A stretch of 64,000 nucleotides of DNA from Ruegeria sp. EL01. GTDB lineage: Bacteria > Pseudomonadota > Alphaproteobacteria > Rhodobacterales > Rhodobacteraceae. Both the position numbers and the translations under genes were made by a program. This document shows, one piece after another, positions 1 through 8,616 of the stretch. Within the stretch, counting starts at the first letter, position 1. Every line of letters begins with the position of its first letter. The stretch lies in the NCBI RefSeq assembly GCF_900313035.1, contig NZ_OMPS01000046.1, positions 496,001 to 560,000 of the forward strand, read 5' to 3'. Below the pieces are notes generated by a model. It saw nothing but the letters and a program-made list of their open reading frames with translations, had not been told where the DNA came from and did no database searches.

Positions 1-404
1 GGAAAGGTGATGCTGAGAGCCAACGTGATCATCAGGGCCACGATCTGCAGAAACTGCAACCAGATCGTCAGAACCATCATATCATCGAACGTCGCAGTCC
101 CGCCCAGAAGGCGACCAACGAACAGGAAGGCCACAATGCTTAGCATCATTGCTCCGGCCGATTTCAGCAATACCAGCGGAATCGATTCAGGCTCAGCCAA
201 CGTTTCGGTGTTCGGAGCATCAGTGGAAGGCACCGTGACGAACAGGTCGATACCCAGCTGCACAAGGCAATTCAGAACAACAGCTAAGAAAAACGCCAGC
301 CACAAGACCTCGCGCCCGGGGTTAAGGGCCAAAAGCTGACGCGCAGCCTTGGCTGGTTTGCGTAGCGTCAAAAGCGCCAAATTGCCAAAGAAGACCGTAT
401 TCAT
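1..404 (-). CDS. YIP1-type membrane protein, truncated by the left window edge
   Basis: The frame opens with an ATG at 404 and runs off the left edge without a stop, giving the first 134 residues. Hydrophobic segments lie at about residues 33-55, 75-98 and 109-132, so this is a polytopic inner-membrane protein. Its shape resembles the YIP1-domain protein encoded just upstream, and I infer the two are paralogous partners. The ATG overlaps the upstream stop by four bases (ATGA), so translation is probably coupled and the gene belongs to the end of the suf operon. The role of bacterial YIP1 proteins is not established. The family call is moderate because the C-terminus is missing. Confidence 0.65.
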   Translation of the reverse strand, partial: MNTVFFGNLALLTLRKPAKAARQLLALNPGREVLWLAFFLAVVLNCLVQLGIDLFVTVPSTDAPNTETLAEPESIPLVLLKSAGAMMLSIVAFLFVGRLLGGTATFDDMMVLTIWLQFLQIVALMITLALSITF

Positions 405-886
405 ACAGCAACCCTTTGTGCCTGCCTGAGACCTGATACCCAGAACCAAACAAATACAGCAACCCAAACACCGCCAACCAGAGTCAATGTCGGCCCGGGA
501 CCGATAAACCCGGCAACCAGCCCGTTCAACAAAACCAGCGGAGCCGAGGACAACAGAGCCCAAAACAAGGCAAGTCGTGCGCCATAGGCGGTTCCGTGGC
601 CACCGAACAGTCGTGCGGCCCAATGTGAGATCAAAGCCAATAGGTAGAAGAACAATGGCAACATGAATACGGATCCCAACAGAGCCCCGCCAAGCAGCAT
701 ATTCAGCTCCAGCCCTTCAAGATGCGCCCGACGCGCCAGGCCCGGCATCTGCGCAATGAACGCGACCAGACAAAAAGACATGACAAATGCCAGTGCCCTA
801 TCTTCGCGCGGTCCCATATCCAGAAGCCGACGCACAACGCGCCCCGGCCCCCGGTATGTTGCCACGATATCTGACGAAACCGGCAT
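401..886 (-). CDS. YIP1 family integral membrane protein
   Basis: A 161-residue protein with four predicted membrane helices at about 30-50, 63-88, 102-127 and 134-152, the layout of a YIP1 domain. An upstream start at 907 would add seven residues. The ATG at 886 is preferred because it shares one base with the sufD stop (TGATG), the same tight overlap used elsewhere in this operon. It follows sufD and precedes a second YIP1-like gene. The family is recognised by overall composition and topology only; no catalytic residues are known. Its position suggests co-transcription with Fe-S assembly genes, but a functional link is inference. Confidence 0.7.
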   Translation of the reverse strand: MPVSSDIVATYRGPGRVVRRLLDMGPREDRALAFVMSFCLVAFIAQMPGLARRAHLEGLELNMLLGGALLGSVFMLPLFFYLLALISHWAARLFGGHGTAYGARLALFWALLSSAPLVLLNGLVAGFIGPGPTLTLVGGVWVAVFVWFWVSGLRQAQRVAV

Positions 887-2166
887 CAGCTGCGTCGCGC
901 CAACCAACCTTCCAGACGGTTCACAATGGCTTCGGCCAAGGAACTGTCTTCGATCTCGTCTACTGCCTCGGCCAGGAACGCCAAGGTCAGCATATTGGTC
1001 GCGTCCTTTGTCGGAACACCACGAGACCGCAGGTAGAACAGAGCGGTTTCGTCAATCGCGCCGGAGGTAGACCCATGTGAACAGGCCACATCATCGGCAT
1101 AGATCTCAAGCTCCGGCTTGGCCAGGAACTGACTGTCGTCATCCAACAGCAATGACTGGCTGATCTGATAGCCGTCGGTTTTCTGCGCACCCGCTTTGAC
1201 CAGAATCTTGCCCTGGAACACCCCGGTCGCACCGTTGCGCAGCACTTTCTTGAACACCTGCCGGCTTTCGCAATTCACCGCATCGTGGGTGACAAACACT
1301 GTGTCGTCGTGATGGAAATCACCATCACCGACACAAGCGCCCGCCACGTGAGCAACAGCGTCATCTCCGGTCAGTTCGACAATCTGCTCGTTCCGGGTGA
1401 GCACGCCGTTCACGGTCAAGGTGAACGACTTATATACCGATTCCTGTCCCAGACGGGTGAACATATGGGTCGCTGCGCGCCGCTCATGATCGCGTCCCTG
1501 CGCACGCACGTGGTGCATCGTGCCGTTGTCCGCCACGTCGATCTCCATGCACTTGTTAAAGCGCGAAGCAGCCGGGCCGGTTTCCAGAATCGTCGCCTCG
1601 GCGCCACTTTCGACGCGGACCACGTGATGCAGGATGGCATCCGAGGTCGGGGACGCGTGGCGATAGATCAGATTGATCGGTTTGGACGGCTTGCCCGTCA
1701 CGTGGATGGCAACACCATCGGACGCAAAAGCGGTGTTCAGCGCTGCCAAGGGGCGTTGCACTGGCACCTGACCACGGGCTTCAAGCACGCCGTACAGCTC
1801 TTTCGCCCAGTGGATGTCCTTGCAGCAGATATCTTCGAGACGATCAATGCTGACGCCTTCCAGGGAAAGGTCATCCGAATCCTCGGCGCTGAAAACACCA
1901 TCCACGAAAACAATTTTCAGTCGATCAAGTTCGGCGAAAATTGGCGACTCGTCATCCTTCAACACTGCGGCCGGCATGGCATCAGACGTGATCAATGTGT
2001 CTGGGCGGGTGTATTTCCAATACTCGTCGCGACGTCCAGGCAGGCCGGTTTCCAGCACGCGCGCCAACGCATCTTCGCGCGCCGCGCGGGTGCATCCGGC
2101 ATCGGGCATTGTCAACGTAGCCAACCGAGCCTCGGTTACAGATTGTTTAACCTCGGGCACAGCCAT
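886..2166 (-). CDS. sufD: Fe-S cluster assembly protein SufD
   Basis: SufD (426 residues) is a scaffold subunit of the cytosolic SufBC2D complex that builds Fe-S clusters. The C-terminal half has the SufB/SufD beta-helix sequence pattern. A CSHG motif at about Cys362/His364 matches the Cys/His region that in E. coli SufD lies at the SufB-SufD interface. The C-terminal helical part (about 370-426) is typical. The start ATG at 2166 shares one base with the sufC stop (TAATG), indicating coupled translation. Order in the operon is iscR, desulfurase, sufB, small membrane protein, sufC, sufD. Identity is secure from sequence and context together. Confidence 0.95.
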   Translation of the reverse strand: MAVPEVKQSVTEARLATLTMPDAGCTRAAREDALARVLETGLPGRRDEYWKYTRPDTLITSDAMPAAVLKDDESPIFAELDRLKIVFVDGVFSAEDSDDLSLEGVSIDRLEDICCKDIHWAKELYGVLEARGQVPVQRPLAALNTAFASDGVAIHVTGKPSKPINLIYRHASPTSDAILHHVVRVESGAEATILETGPAASRFNKCMEIDVADNGTMHHVRAQGRDHERRAATHMFTRLGQESVYKSFTLTVNGVLTRNEQIVELTGDDAVAHVAGACVGDGDFHHDDTVFVTHDAVNCESRQVFKKVLRNGATGVFQGKILVKAGAQKTDGYQISQSLLLDDDSQFLAKPELEIYADDVACSHGSTSGAIDETALFYLRSRGVPTKDATNMLTLAFLAEAVDEIEDSSLAEAIVNRLEGWLARRS

Positions 2167-2921
2167 TAGTTCACCTCGGCAAGAATGTCAGAGTAGCCGT
2201 TGTTTTCAACTTCCAATGCCAGTTCCGGGCCACCGGTTTTGATGATGCGGCCATCGGCCATGATGTGCACCACATCCGGTTTGATATGGTCCAACAGGCG
2301 CTGATAGTGAGTGATGACAAGGAAGCCCCTGCCCTGATCGCGCAGCGCGTTCACGCCTTCGGCAACCAATTTCATCGCATCGACGTCCAGGCCCGAGTCT
2401 GTCTCGTCCAGAATGCAAAGCTTGGGCTCCAGCATTGCCATTTGCAGAATTTCATTCCGCTTCTTCTCACCGCCGGAAAACCCGACATTGACCGGGCGCT
2501 TCAGCATATCAGCGTCGATTTTCAACGACTTGGCCTTGGCGCGGATATCTTTCAGGAAATCGGCCGCTGAAAGCTCCTCTTCCCCACGTGCCTTGCGTTG
2601 CGCGTTCACAGCGGTACGCAGGAAGGTCATGTTCCCGACGCCAGGAATCTCAACGGGATACTGGAAGGCAAGAAATACGCCGGCGGCGGCGCGCTCTTCA
2701 GGCTCCATCTCCAGCAGGTCTTCGCCATTCAGCTCCGCCGACCCTTCGGTGACTTCATATCCGTCACGGCCAGACAGCACATAGCTAAGGGTCGACTTGC
2801 CCGAGCCGTTCGGCCCCATGATCGCATGCACCTTGCCAGCCTCGACCGTCAGGTCCACGCCTTTGAGGATCTGCTTGTCTTCTTCCTCAAGTTTCACGTG
2901 CAGGTTTTTGATTTCCAGCAT
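2166..2921 (-). CDS. sufC: Fe-S cluster assembly ATPase SufC
   Basis: SufC (251 residues) is the ABC-type ATPase that energises the SufBCD scaffold; it has no membrane partner. Visible motifs are Walker A GPNGSGKST near residue 36, the signature SGGEKKRNE in the middle, and Walker B followed by DETDSGLD. The DE-TDSGLD variation after Walker B is typical of SufC rather than transporter ATPases. It starts 49 bases after the stop of a 67-residue membrane protein gene and overlaps sufD by one base. Length is as expected for the family. Confidence 0.97.
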   Translation of the reverse strand: MLEIKNLHVKLEEEDKQILKGVDLTVEAGKVHAIMGPNGSGKSTLSYVLSGRDGYEVTEGSAELNGEDLLEMEPEERAAAGVFLAFQYPVEIPGVGNMTFLRTAVNAQRKARGEEELSAADFLKDIRAKAKSLKIDADMLKRPVNVGFSGGEKKRNEILQMAMLEPKLCILDETDSGLDVDAMKLVAEGVNALRDQGRGFLVITHYQRLLDHIKPDVVHIMADGRIIKTGGPELALEVENNGYSDILAEVN

Positions 2922-2970
2922 TTATTTGTCCTTTGGTGTAGCAGCGGAGCACTTGGGCTCCGTTCAAATT

Positions 2971-3174
2971 CTATCCCAGCAGCTTTCGGAGAATACGCGA
3001 CGCAATCCACCCCAGGATCGCTCCGCCACCTACCACCCAAACCGGGTTTATGAAGGCCATATGATTGATGTTGACGTAAGCGACGCCAAGCAACCCACCA
3101 AGCACAGGAAGCGCATAACCCATTGCGGTCAGCACGTCATCTCTCTGGATGCGCTGGCGGGGCTTGTCCGGCAT
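2971..3174 (-). CDS. Small two-helix membrane protein embedded in the suf operon
   Basis: A 67-residue protein: a basic N-terminus (about 1-12), two hydrophobic stretches (about 17-35 and 42-60) separated by an Asn-rich turn, and a basic C-terminal RKLLG. I do not recognise a named family. The ATG at 3174 shares one base with the sufB stop (TAATG), which argues that it is a real, translationally coupled gene. Its location between sufB and sufC is unusual for a membrane protein because the SufBCD machine is cytosolic. A role in tethering or coupling assembly to the membrane would be speculation. Confidence 0.75.
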   Translation of the reverse strand: MPDKPRQRIQRDDVLTAMGYALPVLGGLLGVAYVNINHMAFINPVWVVGGGAILGWIASRILRKLLG

Positions 3175-4697
3175 TAGCCCACAGATCCTTCCAGGCTAAT
3201 CGCAACAAGCTGTTGAGCTTCCATGGCGAATTCCATTGGTAGCGCTTGCAGCACGTCCTTGCAGAACCCGTTGACAACCAAGGCTACCGCCTCTTCTTCG
3301 TCCATACCGCGTTGGCGGCAATAGAAAAGTTGATCGTCGTCCACTTTGGAGGTGGTCGCCTCGTGTTCTACCCGGCTCGAGTTGTTTTTGACCTCGATAT
3401 ACGGCACCGTGTGGGCCCCGCATTTGTCGCCGATCAAAAGGCTGTCACACTGGGTATAGTTGCGGCTGTCCTTCGCTTTCGGGTGCATCGAAACCAGCCC
3501 CCGATAGGTATTCTGCGCCTTGCCCGCGCTGATCCCTTTTGACACGATCCGCGACTTGGTGTTCTTGCCCAGATGAACCATCTTGGTGCCGGTGTCGGCT
3601 TGCTGGTAGTTGTTGGCGATCGCGATCGAATAGAACTCGCCCTGACTTTCATCTCCACGCAGGATGCAGGAGGGGTATTTCCAGGTCACAGCCGAACCAG
3701 TTTCGACCTGAGTCCACATCACCTTGGACCGGTCGCCCCGGCAATCGGCACGTTTGGTTACGAAATTGTAGATGCCGCCCTTACCGTTTTCATCCCCGGG
3801 GAACCAGTTCTGAACGGTCGAGTATTTCACCTCGGCGTCTTCCTCGATGATGATTTCAACCACAGCTGCATGCAGCTGTGCGGTGTCACGCTGGGGCGCG
3901 GTGCACCCTTCCAGATAGGACACATACGAGCCTTTGTCGGCGATGATCAACGTCCGCTCGAACTGGCCTGTGTTTTCCGCATTGATCCGGAAATAGGTGC
4001 TCAGTTCCATCGGGCAGCGCACGCCGGGTGGTATGTAGACAAAGGATCCATCCGAGAAAACGGCTGAATTCAGTGTGGCGTAGAAGTTGTCTGACACCGG
4101 CACGACAGTACCGAGGTACTTTTTGACCAGCTCAGGATGCTCTTTGATCGCCTCAGAAATCGAACAAAAGATGACACCGGCCTCTTTCAGCTCTTTCTGG
4201 AAGGTCGTTCCCACGGATACCGAGTCAAACACCGCGTCGACGGCAACCTTGCGCCCCTCGGAAGGTGCATTTTCTGCGCCTTCGACGCCCGCCAGAATCA
4301 TCTGTTCTTTCAGTGGGATACCGAGCTTTTCGTAAGTTGCCAGAAGCTTGGGATCAACTTCGTCCAGCGACTTTGGCTTTTCTTCCATCGATTTGGGCCG
4401 TGCGTAGTAATACTGATCCTGAAAATCGATTGGCGGGTAGTGGACCATCGCCCAAGTGGGCTCTTCCATCTTGGTCCAACGCTCGAACGCGGCCAGACGC
4501 CATTCGGTCATCCATTCCGGCTCTTCGTTTTTGTCCGAGATCAGGCGAACAATATCGGGATTCACGCCTTTGGGCGCGTATTCCATTTCGATATCTGTGT
4601 CCCAGCCATATTTATAGGCTCCACCGACCTCACGGACCGCATCCACGGTTTCCTGATCGACACCCTCTTTTACCTGGGTCTGGTCCAATGCGGCCAT
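3174..4697 (-). CDS. sufB: Fe-S cluster assembly protein SufB
   Basis: SufB (507 residues) is the scaffold subunit on which the nascent Fe-S cluster is assembled with SufC and SufD. Family hallmarks are the YIPPGVRCP stretch, the SYLEGC region, the QCDSLLIG / KCGAH block and the C-terminal VNGFCKDV segment. Several conserved cysteines that serve as candidate cluster or sulfur-transfer residues are present. The gene begins 18 bases after the desulfurase stop and its own stop overlaps the start of the small membrane protein. Length matches the family. Confidence 0.97.
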   Translation of the reverse strand: MAALDQTQVKEGVDQETVDAVREVGGAYKYGWDTDIEMEYAPKGVNPDIVRLISDKNEEPEWMTEWRLAAFERWTKMEEPTWAMVHYPPIDFQDQYYYARPKSMEEKPKSLDEVDPKLLATYEKLGIPLKEQMILAGVEGAENAPSEGRKVAVDAVFDSVSVGTTFQKELKEAGVIFCSISEAIKEHPELVKKYLGTVVPVSDNFYATLNSAVFSDGSFVYIPPGVRCPMELSTYFRINAENTGQFERTLIIADKGSYVSYLEGCTAPQRDTAQLHAAVVEIIIEEDAEVKYSTVQNWFPGDENGKGGIYNFVTKRADCRGDRSKVMWTQVETGSAVTWKYPSCILRGDESQGEFYSIAIANNYQQADTGTKMVHLGKNTKSRIVSKGISAGKAQNTYRGLVSMHPKAKDSRNYTQCDSLLIGDKCGAHTVPYIEVKNNSSRVEHEATTSKVDDDQLFYCRQRGMDEEEAVALVVNGFCKDVLQALPMEFAMEAQQLVAISLEGSVG

Positions 4698-4715
4698 GTT
4701 CTACCCTCCGTCAGA

Positions 4716-5759
4716 TCACGCGGCGCGCGCGCGATGCTTTTTCTCTTTTTCAAGCCACGTTTCGGCGAAACGCAGCACTTCTTCTTCAGTTGTCCGAGGG
4801 TCCAGCGATACGCGGATCGCGCTGGCTGCTGTCACCTCGTCATATCCCATTGCAGTCAACACCGCGCTGGCGCGAACCTTGCCGCTGGAACAGGCGGAGC
4901 CCGCGCTGACTGCAAAACCCGACAGGTCCATTTGCATGACCTGCGTTTCACCTTTCCAACCGGGGGATGCGAAACACAGCGTGTTCGGAAGGCGTTTTTG
5001 ACCTTTCCCGACAAAAATAGGTGATTTATTTCCAGCCTCAATAGCGTTTTCTAGAATATTTCTAAATTCTTCGACTTGCTCCCAAACACCACTTGCCAGA
5101 TCGCGCATAGCAGCTTCAGCTGCGGCCCCGAACCCCACGATTCCAATGACGTTTTCAGTGCCTGACCGACGACCCATTTCTTGCCCGCCACCTTTTATCT
5201 GGGCCATCAGGTCCGTTCCACGTTTCATAACCACGGCACCGACCCCTTTTGGGCCGCCGAGTTTATGCGCCGATATCAAAGCCATTTGAGCGTTGAGCCA
5301 GTTGAAAGCAATCGGCAGCTTGCCAAACGCTTGGGTGGCGTCGGTCAATGCCAGTCCGGACGGCAGTGATTGAACAATGCCCGTTTCGGAATTGGCCATT
5401 TGCACTGTAGCCTTCGTCGGATCATCAACCACAACCAAGCCACTGCGCTGGACTTGGATATCTTCGATACTCCAAGCCCTTACCGCGTCATGTTCAATAG
5501 CAGCGCCGTGAAGATCGCGATCTGCCATCGTCAATGCAGCACCCTCGGTAGAACCGGATGTGAAGACGATATCAGCGCCATCGGCCCCAAAAGCGTTGGC
5601 AACCTGCGCACGGGCACGCTCGACCAGTGCTTTGGCCGCGCGCCCCTCCGCATGGACCGAGGACGGGTTGCCACAGACATCCATCGCCGCGATCATCGCG
5701 TCACGGGCCTCGGGCCGCAAAGGCGTTGTTGCATTATGATCCAGATAAACACGCGTCAT
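4716..5759 (-). CDS. Cysteine desulfurase (NifS/IscS-like, PLP-dependent)
   Basis: This class V aminotransferase-fold enzyme (347 residues) removes sulfur from cysteine as a persulfide for Fe-S assembly. The PLP-binding lysine lies in SAHKLGGPKG and the catalytic cysteine in SAGSACSSGKVR. The short SSG loop after the cysteine is the group I (NifS/IscS) pattern. N-terminal YLDHNATTPLRPEA is typical. It is slightly shorter than E. coli IscS (about 400). It sits between iscR and sufB, 53 and 18 bases away, so it is part of the same transcript. A canonical SufS or SufE is not in the window; it may lie beyond the left edge. Confidence 0.9.
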   Translation of the reverse strand: MTRVYLDHNATTPLRPEARDAMIAAMDVCGNPSSVHAEGRAAKALVERARAQVANAFGADGADIVFTSGSTEGAALTMADRDLHGAAIEHDAVRAWSIEDIQVQRSGLVVVDDPTKATVQMANSETGIVQSLPSGLALTDATQAFGKLPIAFNWLNAQMALISAHKLGGPKGVGAVVMKRGTDLMAQIKGGGQEMGRRSGTENVIGIVGFGAAAEAAMRDLASGVWEQVEEFRNILENAIEAGNKSPIFVGKGQKRLPNTLCFASPGWKGETQVMQMDLSGFAVSAGSACSSGKVRASAVLTAMGYDEVTAASAIRVSLDPRTTEEEVLRFAETWLEKEKKHRARAA

Positions 5760-5812
5760 GGATACATCTTTTCCCGGACAGTCCTCATGATGTTGCTCTC
5801 TAACTCGCTAGC

Positions 5813-6271
5813 TTAGTCGTCGACAACAGCGAACAGGTTCGGAACTGCCGGACAGGGCGCCAAATCGTTCTTGATGACGTCCGACAAGCGGGTCTGGTGC
5901 AAAAACACATAGACATGAGCGCTGAGACCTTCCCAGAGCCGATTGGTCAGAGACTGCGCGCGACTGCCGGAAGACGCCCCTGACGCCCCGGCCCCTTTTT
6001 GCAACGCATCCACCGTTTCATCCACGGCACTGAGGATTTCAACCACACGAATCTCGGACGCCGACCGCGCCAGACGATAACCGCCGCCCGGGCCACGCAC
6101 AGACGCCACAAGTTCGGCCCGCCGAAGCTTGACAAATAGCTGTTCCAGGTAAGGAAGCGAGATATCCTGACGTTCCGAGATTTCACCCAGCGTGACCAGC
6201 TTGTCTGTGGGCTGCAGAGCAATATCGGCCAACGCCACCATGGCGTAACGTCCTTTGGTCGACAGCTTCAT
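5813..6271 (-). CDS. iscR: Rrf2-family regulator, IscR-type, lacking the Cys triplet
   Basis: A 152-residue winged-helix Rrf2 regulator that heads the suf operon. The N-terminus MKLSTKGRYAM and the helix with PYLEQLFVKLRR are diagnostic. The segment where E. coli IscR carries three clustered cysteines (about residues 92-106) here reads GAGASGASSGSRAQS, with none; the only cysteine is Cys140 near the C-terminus. This resembles the IscR of Rhodobacter sphaeroides, reported to bind an Fe-S cluster with unusual ligation and to repress iron-sulfur genes. It probably autoregulates through the palindrome at 6368-6382. Confidence 0.88.
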   Translation of the reverse strand: MKLSTKGRYAMVALADIALQPTDKLVTLGEISERQDISLPYLEQLFVKLRRAELVASVRGPGGGYRLARSASEIRVVEILSAVDETVDALQKGAGASGASSGSRAQSLTNRLWEGLSAHVYVFLHQTRLSDVIKNDLAPCPAVPNLFAVVDD

Positions 6272-6367
6272 ATCCAGTCCTCTTGGTCAGATCCGCGCGA
6301 AATCATTGACGCCGCCGCTGCCAGTGCGTATCTCCGACGGACAGCGCGTTTTCGCTAAGCGTTATAA

Positions 6368-6382
6368 TTAGAACCGTTCTAA
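6368..6382. promoter_or_regulatory. Perfect palindrome TTAGAAC-C-GTTCTAA, likely IscR operator
   Basis: Two perfect 7-base arms flank one central base. The site covers the predicted -10 of the suf operon, the right place for a repressor. An IscR-dependent motif upstream of iron and Fe-S genes has been predicted for Rhodobacterales (the iron-Rhodo-box); I infer this is that site but cannot compare it to the published matrix. A TATAAT at 6363-6368 on the plus strand also abuts it and could serve the divergent hydrolase gene. Confidence 0.65.
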
Positions 6383-6404
6383 GGTGCCCGACGAATACCG
6401 TCAA
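6376..6404 (-). promoter_or_regulatory. Predicted sigma70-type promoter of the iscR-suf operon
   Basis: On the minus strand TTGACG (6404-6399) and TAGAAC (6381-6376) are separated by exactly 17 bases. The -10 hexamer lies within the palindrome at 6368-6382. Predicted transcription would begin about 100 bases before the iscR start. Assignment is by consensus matching only. Confidence 0.6.
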
Positions 6405-6448
6405 GTAATTCCCGGCACCAATGATAAAAAGACAGGACCAAAGCACAC

Positions 6449-7102
6449 ATGCCCGAGGTGATTTTTCCCGGACCCGAAGGCCGCCTGGAAGGCCGCTACC
6501 ACCCGCAAAAGGAAAAAGACGCACCGATCGCTATCGTGCTTCACCCGCATCCTCAGTTCGGCGGGACCATGAACAACAAGGTGGTCTATAACCTGCACTA
6601 TGCGTTCTACAACATGGGCTTCACTGTGTTGCGCTTTAATTTCCGCGGCGTTGGCCGCAGCCAGGGCGAATACGATCAGGGCGTGGGTGAGTTGAGCGAT
6701 GCAGCGTCGGCGCTGGATTACCTGCAGTCGATGAACACCAACTCGAAACATTGCTGGGTCGCTGGCTTTTCGTTTGGCGCCTGGATCGGCATGCAATTGC
6801 TGATGCGCCGCCCCGAGATCACGGGCTTCATCAGCGTCTCGCCCCCGGCCAATATGTACGATTTTTCGTTCCTGGCGCCCTGCCCGTCTTCTGGTCTGAT
6901 CATCAATGGATCAGCGGACCGCGTCGCGCCGCCGGCCGATACAACCGGATTGGTCAGCAAGCTGCACGAGCAAAAAGGCATCACCATCACCCATACCGAG
7001 GTCGAGGGTGCCGATCACTTCTTTCAAGATCGCCACATGGACACGCTGATCACCGATGTCAGCGACTATGTGAAACGCCGACTGACTGAAACCACGCGCT
7101 AA
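6449..7102 (+). CDS. Alpha/beta hydrolase (dienelactone-hydrolase/esterase-like)
   Basis: A 217-residue cytosolic alpha/beta hydrolase without signal peptide. The nucleophile elbow is GFSFG (Ser108), the HPHPQFGG loop near residue 32 forms the likely oxyanion region, and a late ADHFF supplies the catalytic His. This pattern fits the short serine hydrolases of the COG2945 type; substrate unknown. It is divergent from iscR, and its stop overlaps the next gene by one base (TAATG), making a three-gene operon with the 81-residue protein and the HD-domain protein. Confidence 0.8.
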   Translation: MPEVIFPGPEGRLEGRYHPQKEKDAPIAIVLHPHPQFGGTMNNKVVYNLHYAFYNMGFTVLRFNFRGVGRSQGEYDQGVGELSDAASALDYLQSMNTNSKHCWVAGFSFGAWIGMQLLMRRPEITGFISVSPPANMYDFSFLAPCPSSGLIINGSADRVAPPADTTGLVSKLHEQKGITITHTEVEGADHFFQDRHMDTLITDVSDYVKRRLTETTR

Positions 7103-7347
7103 TGTCCGATACGATCACCAATCTGGCGTCGAAACTGGCGGAAGATACGATGAAGGTCATGGATGAAACCGGCGATGATCGCTTCTTTATGCAAGTTTCC
7201 GAGCTTTTGGGGGCATCCTCGCAATCTTTGGAAGAGGCATTTCTGACCGAAGTCCGGGTGCGCCTGGCCGAACGCAAGGCACGGCAATTCGTGGTCAAGC
7301 GACTGACCGACCACCGCTCAAAGATCAAAGCGATCGAGAAGCAATGA
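7102..7347 (+). CDS. Small conserved-looking protein of unknown function
   Basis: An 81-residue, soluble, probably all-helical protein: acidic N-terminal half (EDTMKVMDETGDD) and basic C-terminal half rich in Lys and Arg. I do not recognise a domain. Its start overlaps the hydrolase stop (TAATG) and its stop overlaps the HD-protein start (ATGA). These overlaps support a real gene translated with its neighbours. It could be a small partner or regulator of either enzyme, but nothing in the sequence says which. Confidence 0.75.
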   Translation: MSDTITNLASKLAEDTMKVMDETGDDRFFMQVSELLGASSQSLEEAFLTEVRVRLAERKARQFVVKRLTDHRSKIKAIEKQ

Positions 7348-8507
7348 CCGAGAGGTTATCGGCCCAGATCGCTTTCCTGAAACGGGCAGATGATTTGAAA
7401 GCGGTCGAGCGGGCAAATGTCCTGCTCGACCAGTCCCGCCCCGAAAACTCTGCCGAACACAGTTGGCATCTTGCGCTTTGGGCGTTGGTCATGGCACCGC
7501 TGGCTGGTTCTGATGTCAATATTGATCGCGTGATCCGCATGTTGCTTCTGCATGATCTTGTCGAGATCATTGTTGGCGACCACCCAATCCACCTGAGCAC
7601 TGACTGGGAAAGTGTCGCCAAGGCCGAACACGCGGCCGCAGCGCAGCTATTTGGCCTTCTTCCGTCGGAACAAGCAGCAGAGTTCATGACCTTATGGTAC
7701 GAATTCGAAGCAGATCAGAGCCCAGACGCGCAGTTTGCCAAAATACTGGACCGGTGCCAGCCTTTGTTTCAGGTCTTGTGCGCAACACATCCGCGGCCGG
7801 ATCATCTGGATGTTGTCCGGGATAATCTGGATGGTGGGCGTGCCGCCTATCTGAAAAGTGCTTTTCCCTATGCCTATCGTCATGCGCATGATCTGCTGAC
7901 CGGCGAAGGTGTAGACAATAATGCGTTCACGGACCGGCTGCCGTTTTTGACAGAGGCAGATCAGCTGAAATCTATTTTGCGCGCCTCTCGTCTAATGGGC
8001 AGTGATCGGTTCGAAAACTCGGCTGAACACTCATGGCACATCATGCTGTATGCTTGGGTCCTGTCGGACTACGCGGGTCCGGACGTCCGGATCGGCCGGG
8101 TTCTGCAGATGCTTTTGTTACATGACATTGTCGAAATCGATGCAGGAGATCATCCGATCCACGGGCAGGTTGATCACGCCGCACAAGCCGCGAAAGAAGA
8201 AGCTGCCGCAAAACGCCTGTTCGGCCTATTGCCCGACAGCCAACGAACGTCTTTCGTTGATCTGTGGCATGAATTCGAAAATGCTGAGACAAGCGATGCG
8301 CGATTTGGCAAGGCGATTGACCGACTTCAAACTCCGATCGCCAATCTGGAAACGGGTGGTGGGTCCTGGATCGACTATGACGTTACATATGCCCAAATCG
8401 AAGCACGTGTTCGCCCTGCAATCGAAGCCGGTGCGCCCGAGCTATGGGCTTGGCTTGAACCGCAATTGACGGCGTATTTTTCGGCAACTGAAGCTGCCAG
8501 CGGATAA
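7344..8507 (+). CDS. Tandem HD-domain phosphohydrolase (two YfbR/HDDC2-like domains fused)
   Basis: A 387-residue protein built from two homologous HD domains. The first has SAEHSWH (about 36-42) and LLLHDLVEI (about 67-75). The second repeats SAEHSWH and LLLHDIVEI at about residues 229-268. Both keep the H...HD...D metal ligands expected of nucleotidase-type HD hydrolases such as YfbR/HDDC2 (5'-deoxynucleotidases), which normally carry one such domain of about 190 residues. The fusion could be an intramolecular version of a dimer. Substrate is not determinable. Its ATG overlaps the previous stop by four bases. Confidence 0.85.
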   Translation: MTERLSAQIAFLKRADDLKAVERANVLLDQSRPENSAEHSWHLALWALVMAPLAGSDVNIDRVIRMLLLHDLVEIIVGDHPIHLSTDWESVAKAEHAAAAQLFGLLPSEQAAEFMTLWYEFEADQSPDAQFAKILDRCQPLFQVLCATHPRPDHLDVVRDNLDGGRAAYLKSAFPYAYRHAHDLLTGEGVDNNAFTDRLPFLTEADQLKSILRASRLMGSDRFENSAEHSWHIMLYAWVLSDYAGPDVRIGRVLQMLLLHDIVEIDAGDHPIHGQVDHAAQAAKEEAAAKRLFGLLPDSQRTSFVDLWHEFENAETSDARFGKAIDRLQTPIANLETGGGSWIDYDVTYAQIEARVRPAIEAGAPELWAWLEPQLTAYFSATEAASG

Positions 8508-8518
8508 CCGACCCAAAG

Positions 8519-8545
8519 AAAAAAGGAGCCTGAAAGCCCCTTTTT
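8519..8545 (+). terminator. Rho-independent terminator after the HD-protein operon
   Basis: An A-rich stem AAAAAAGGAGC pairs with GCCCCTTTTT around a CTGAAA loop (one A/C mismatch), ending in a T-run. It starts 11 bases after the stop at 8507. The A-tract on the left arm means it may also work on the opposite strand. Confidence 0.65.
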
Positions 8546-8616
8546 CCCTGCTAAGTTCCAGATGACGCTTATCCTACGCAACCATCTAACTGATAAACCA
8601 AAAGGGCTACAGCAAT

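Noticed and set aside
7..339. Plus-strand frame of 110 codons at the left edge
   Set aside because: Antisense to the truncated YIP1-like gene, whose frame is hydrophobic and coupled to its neighbour.
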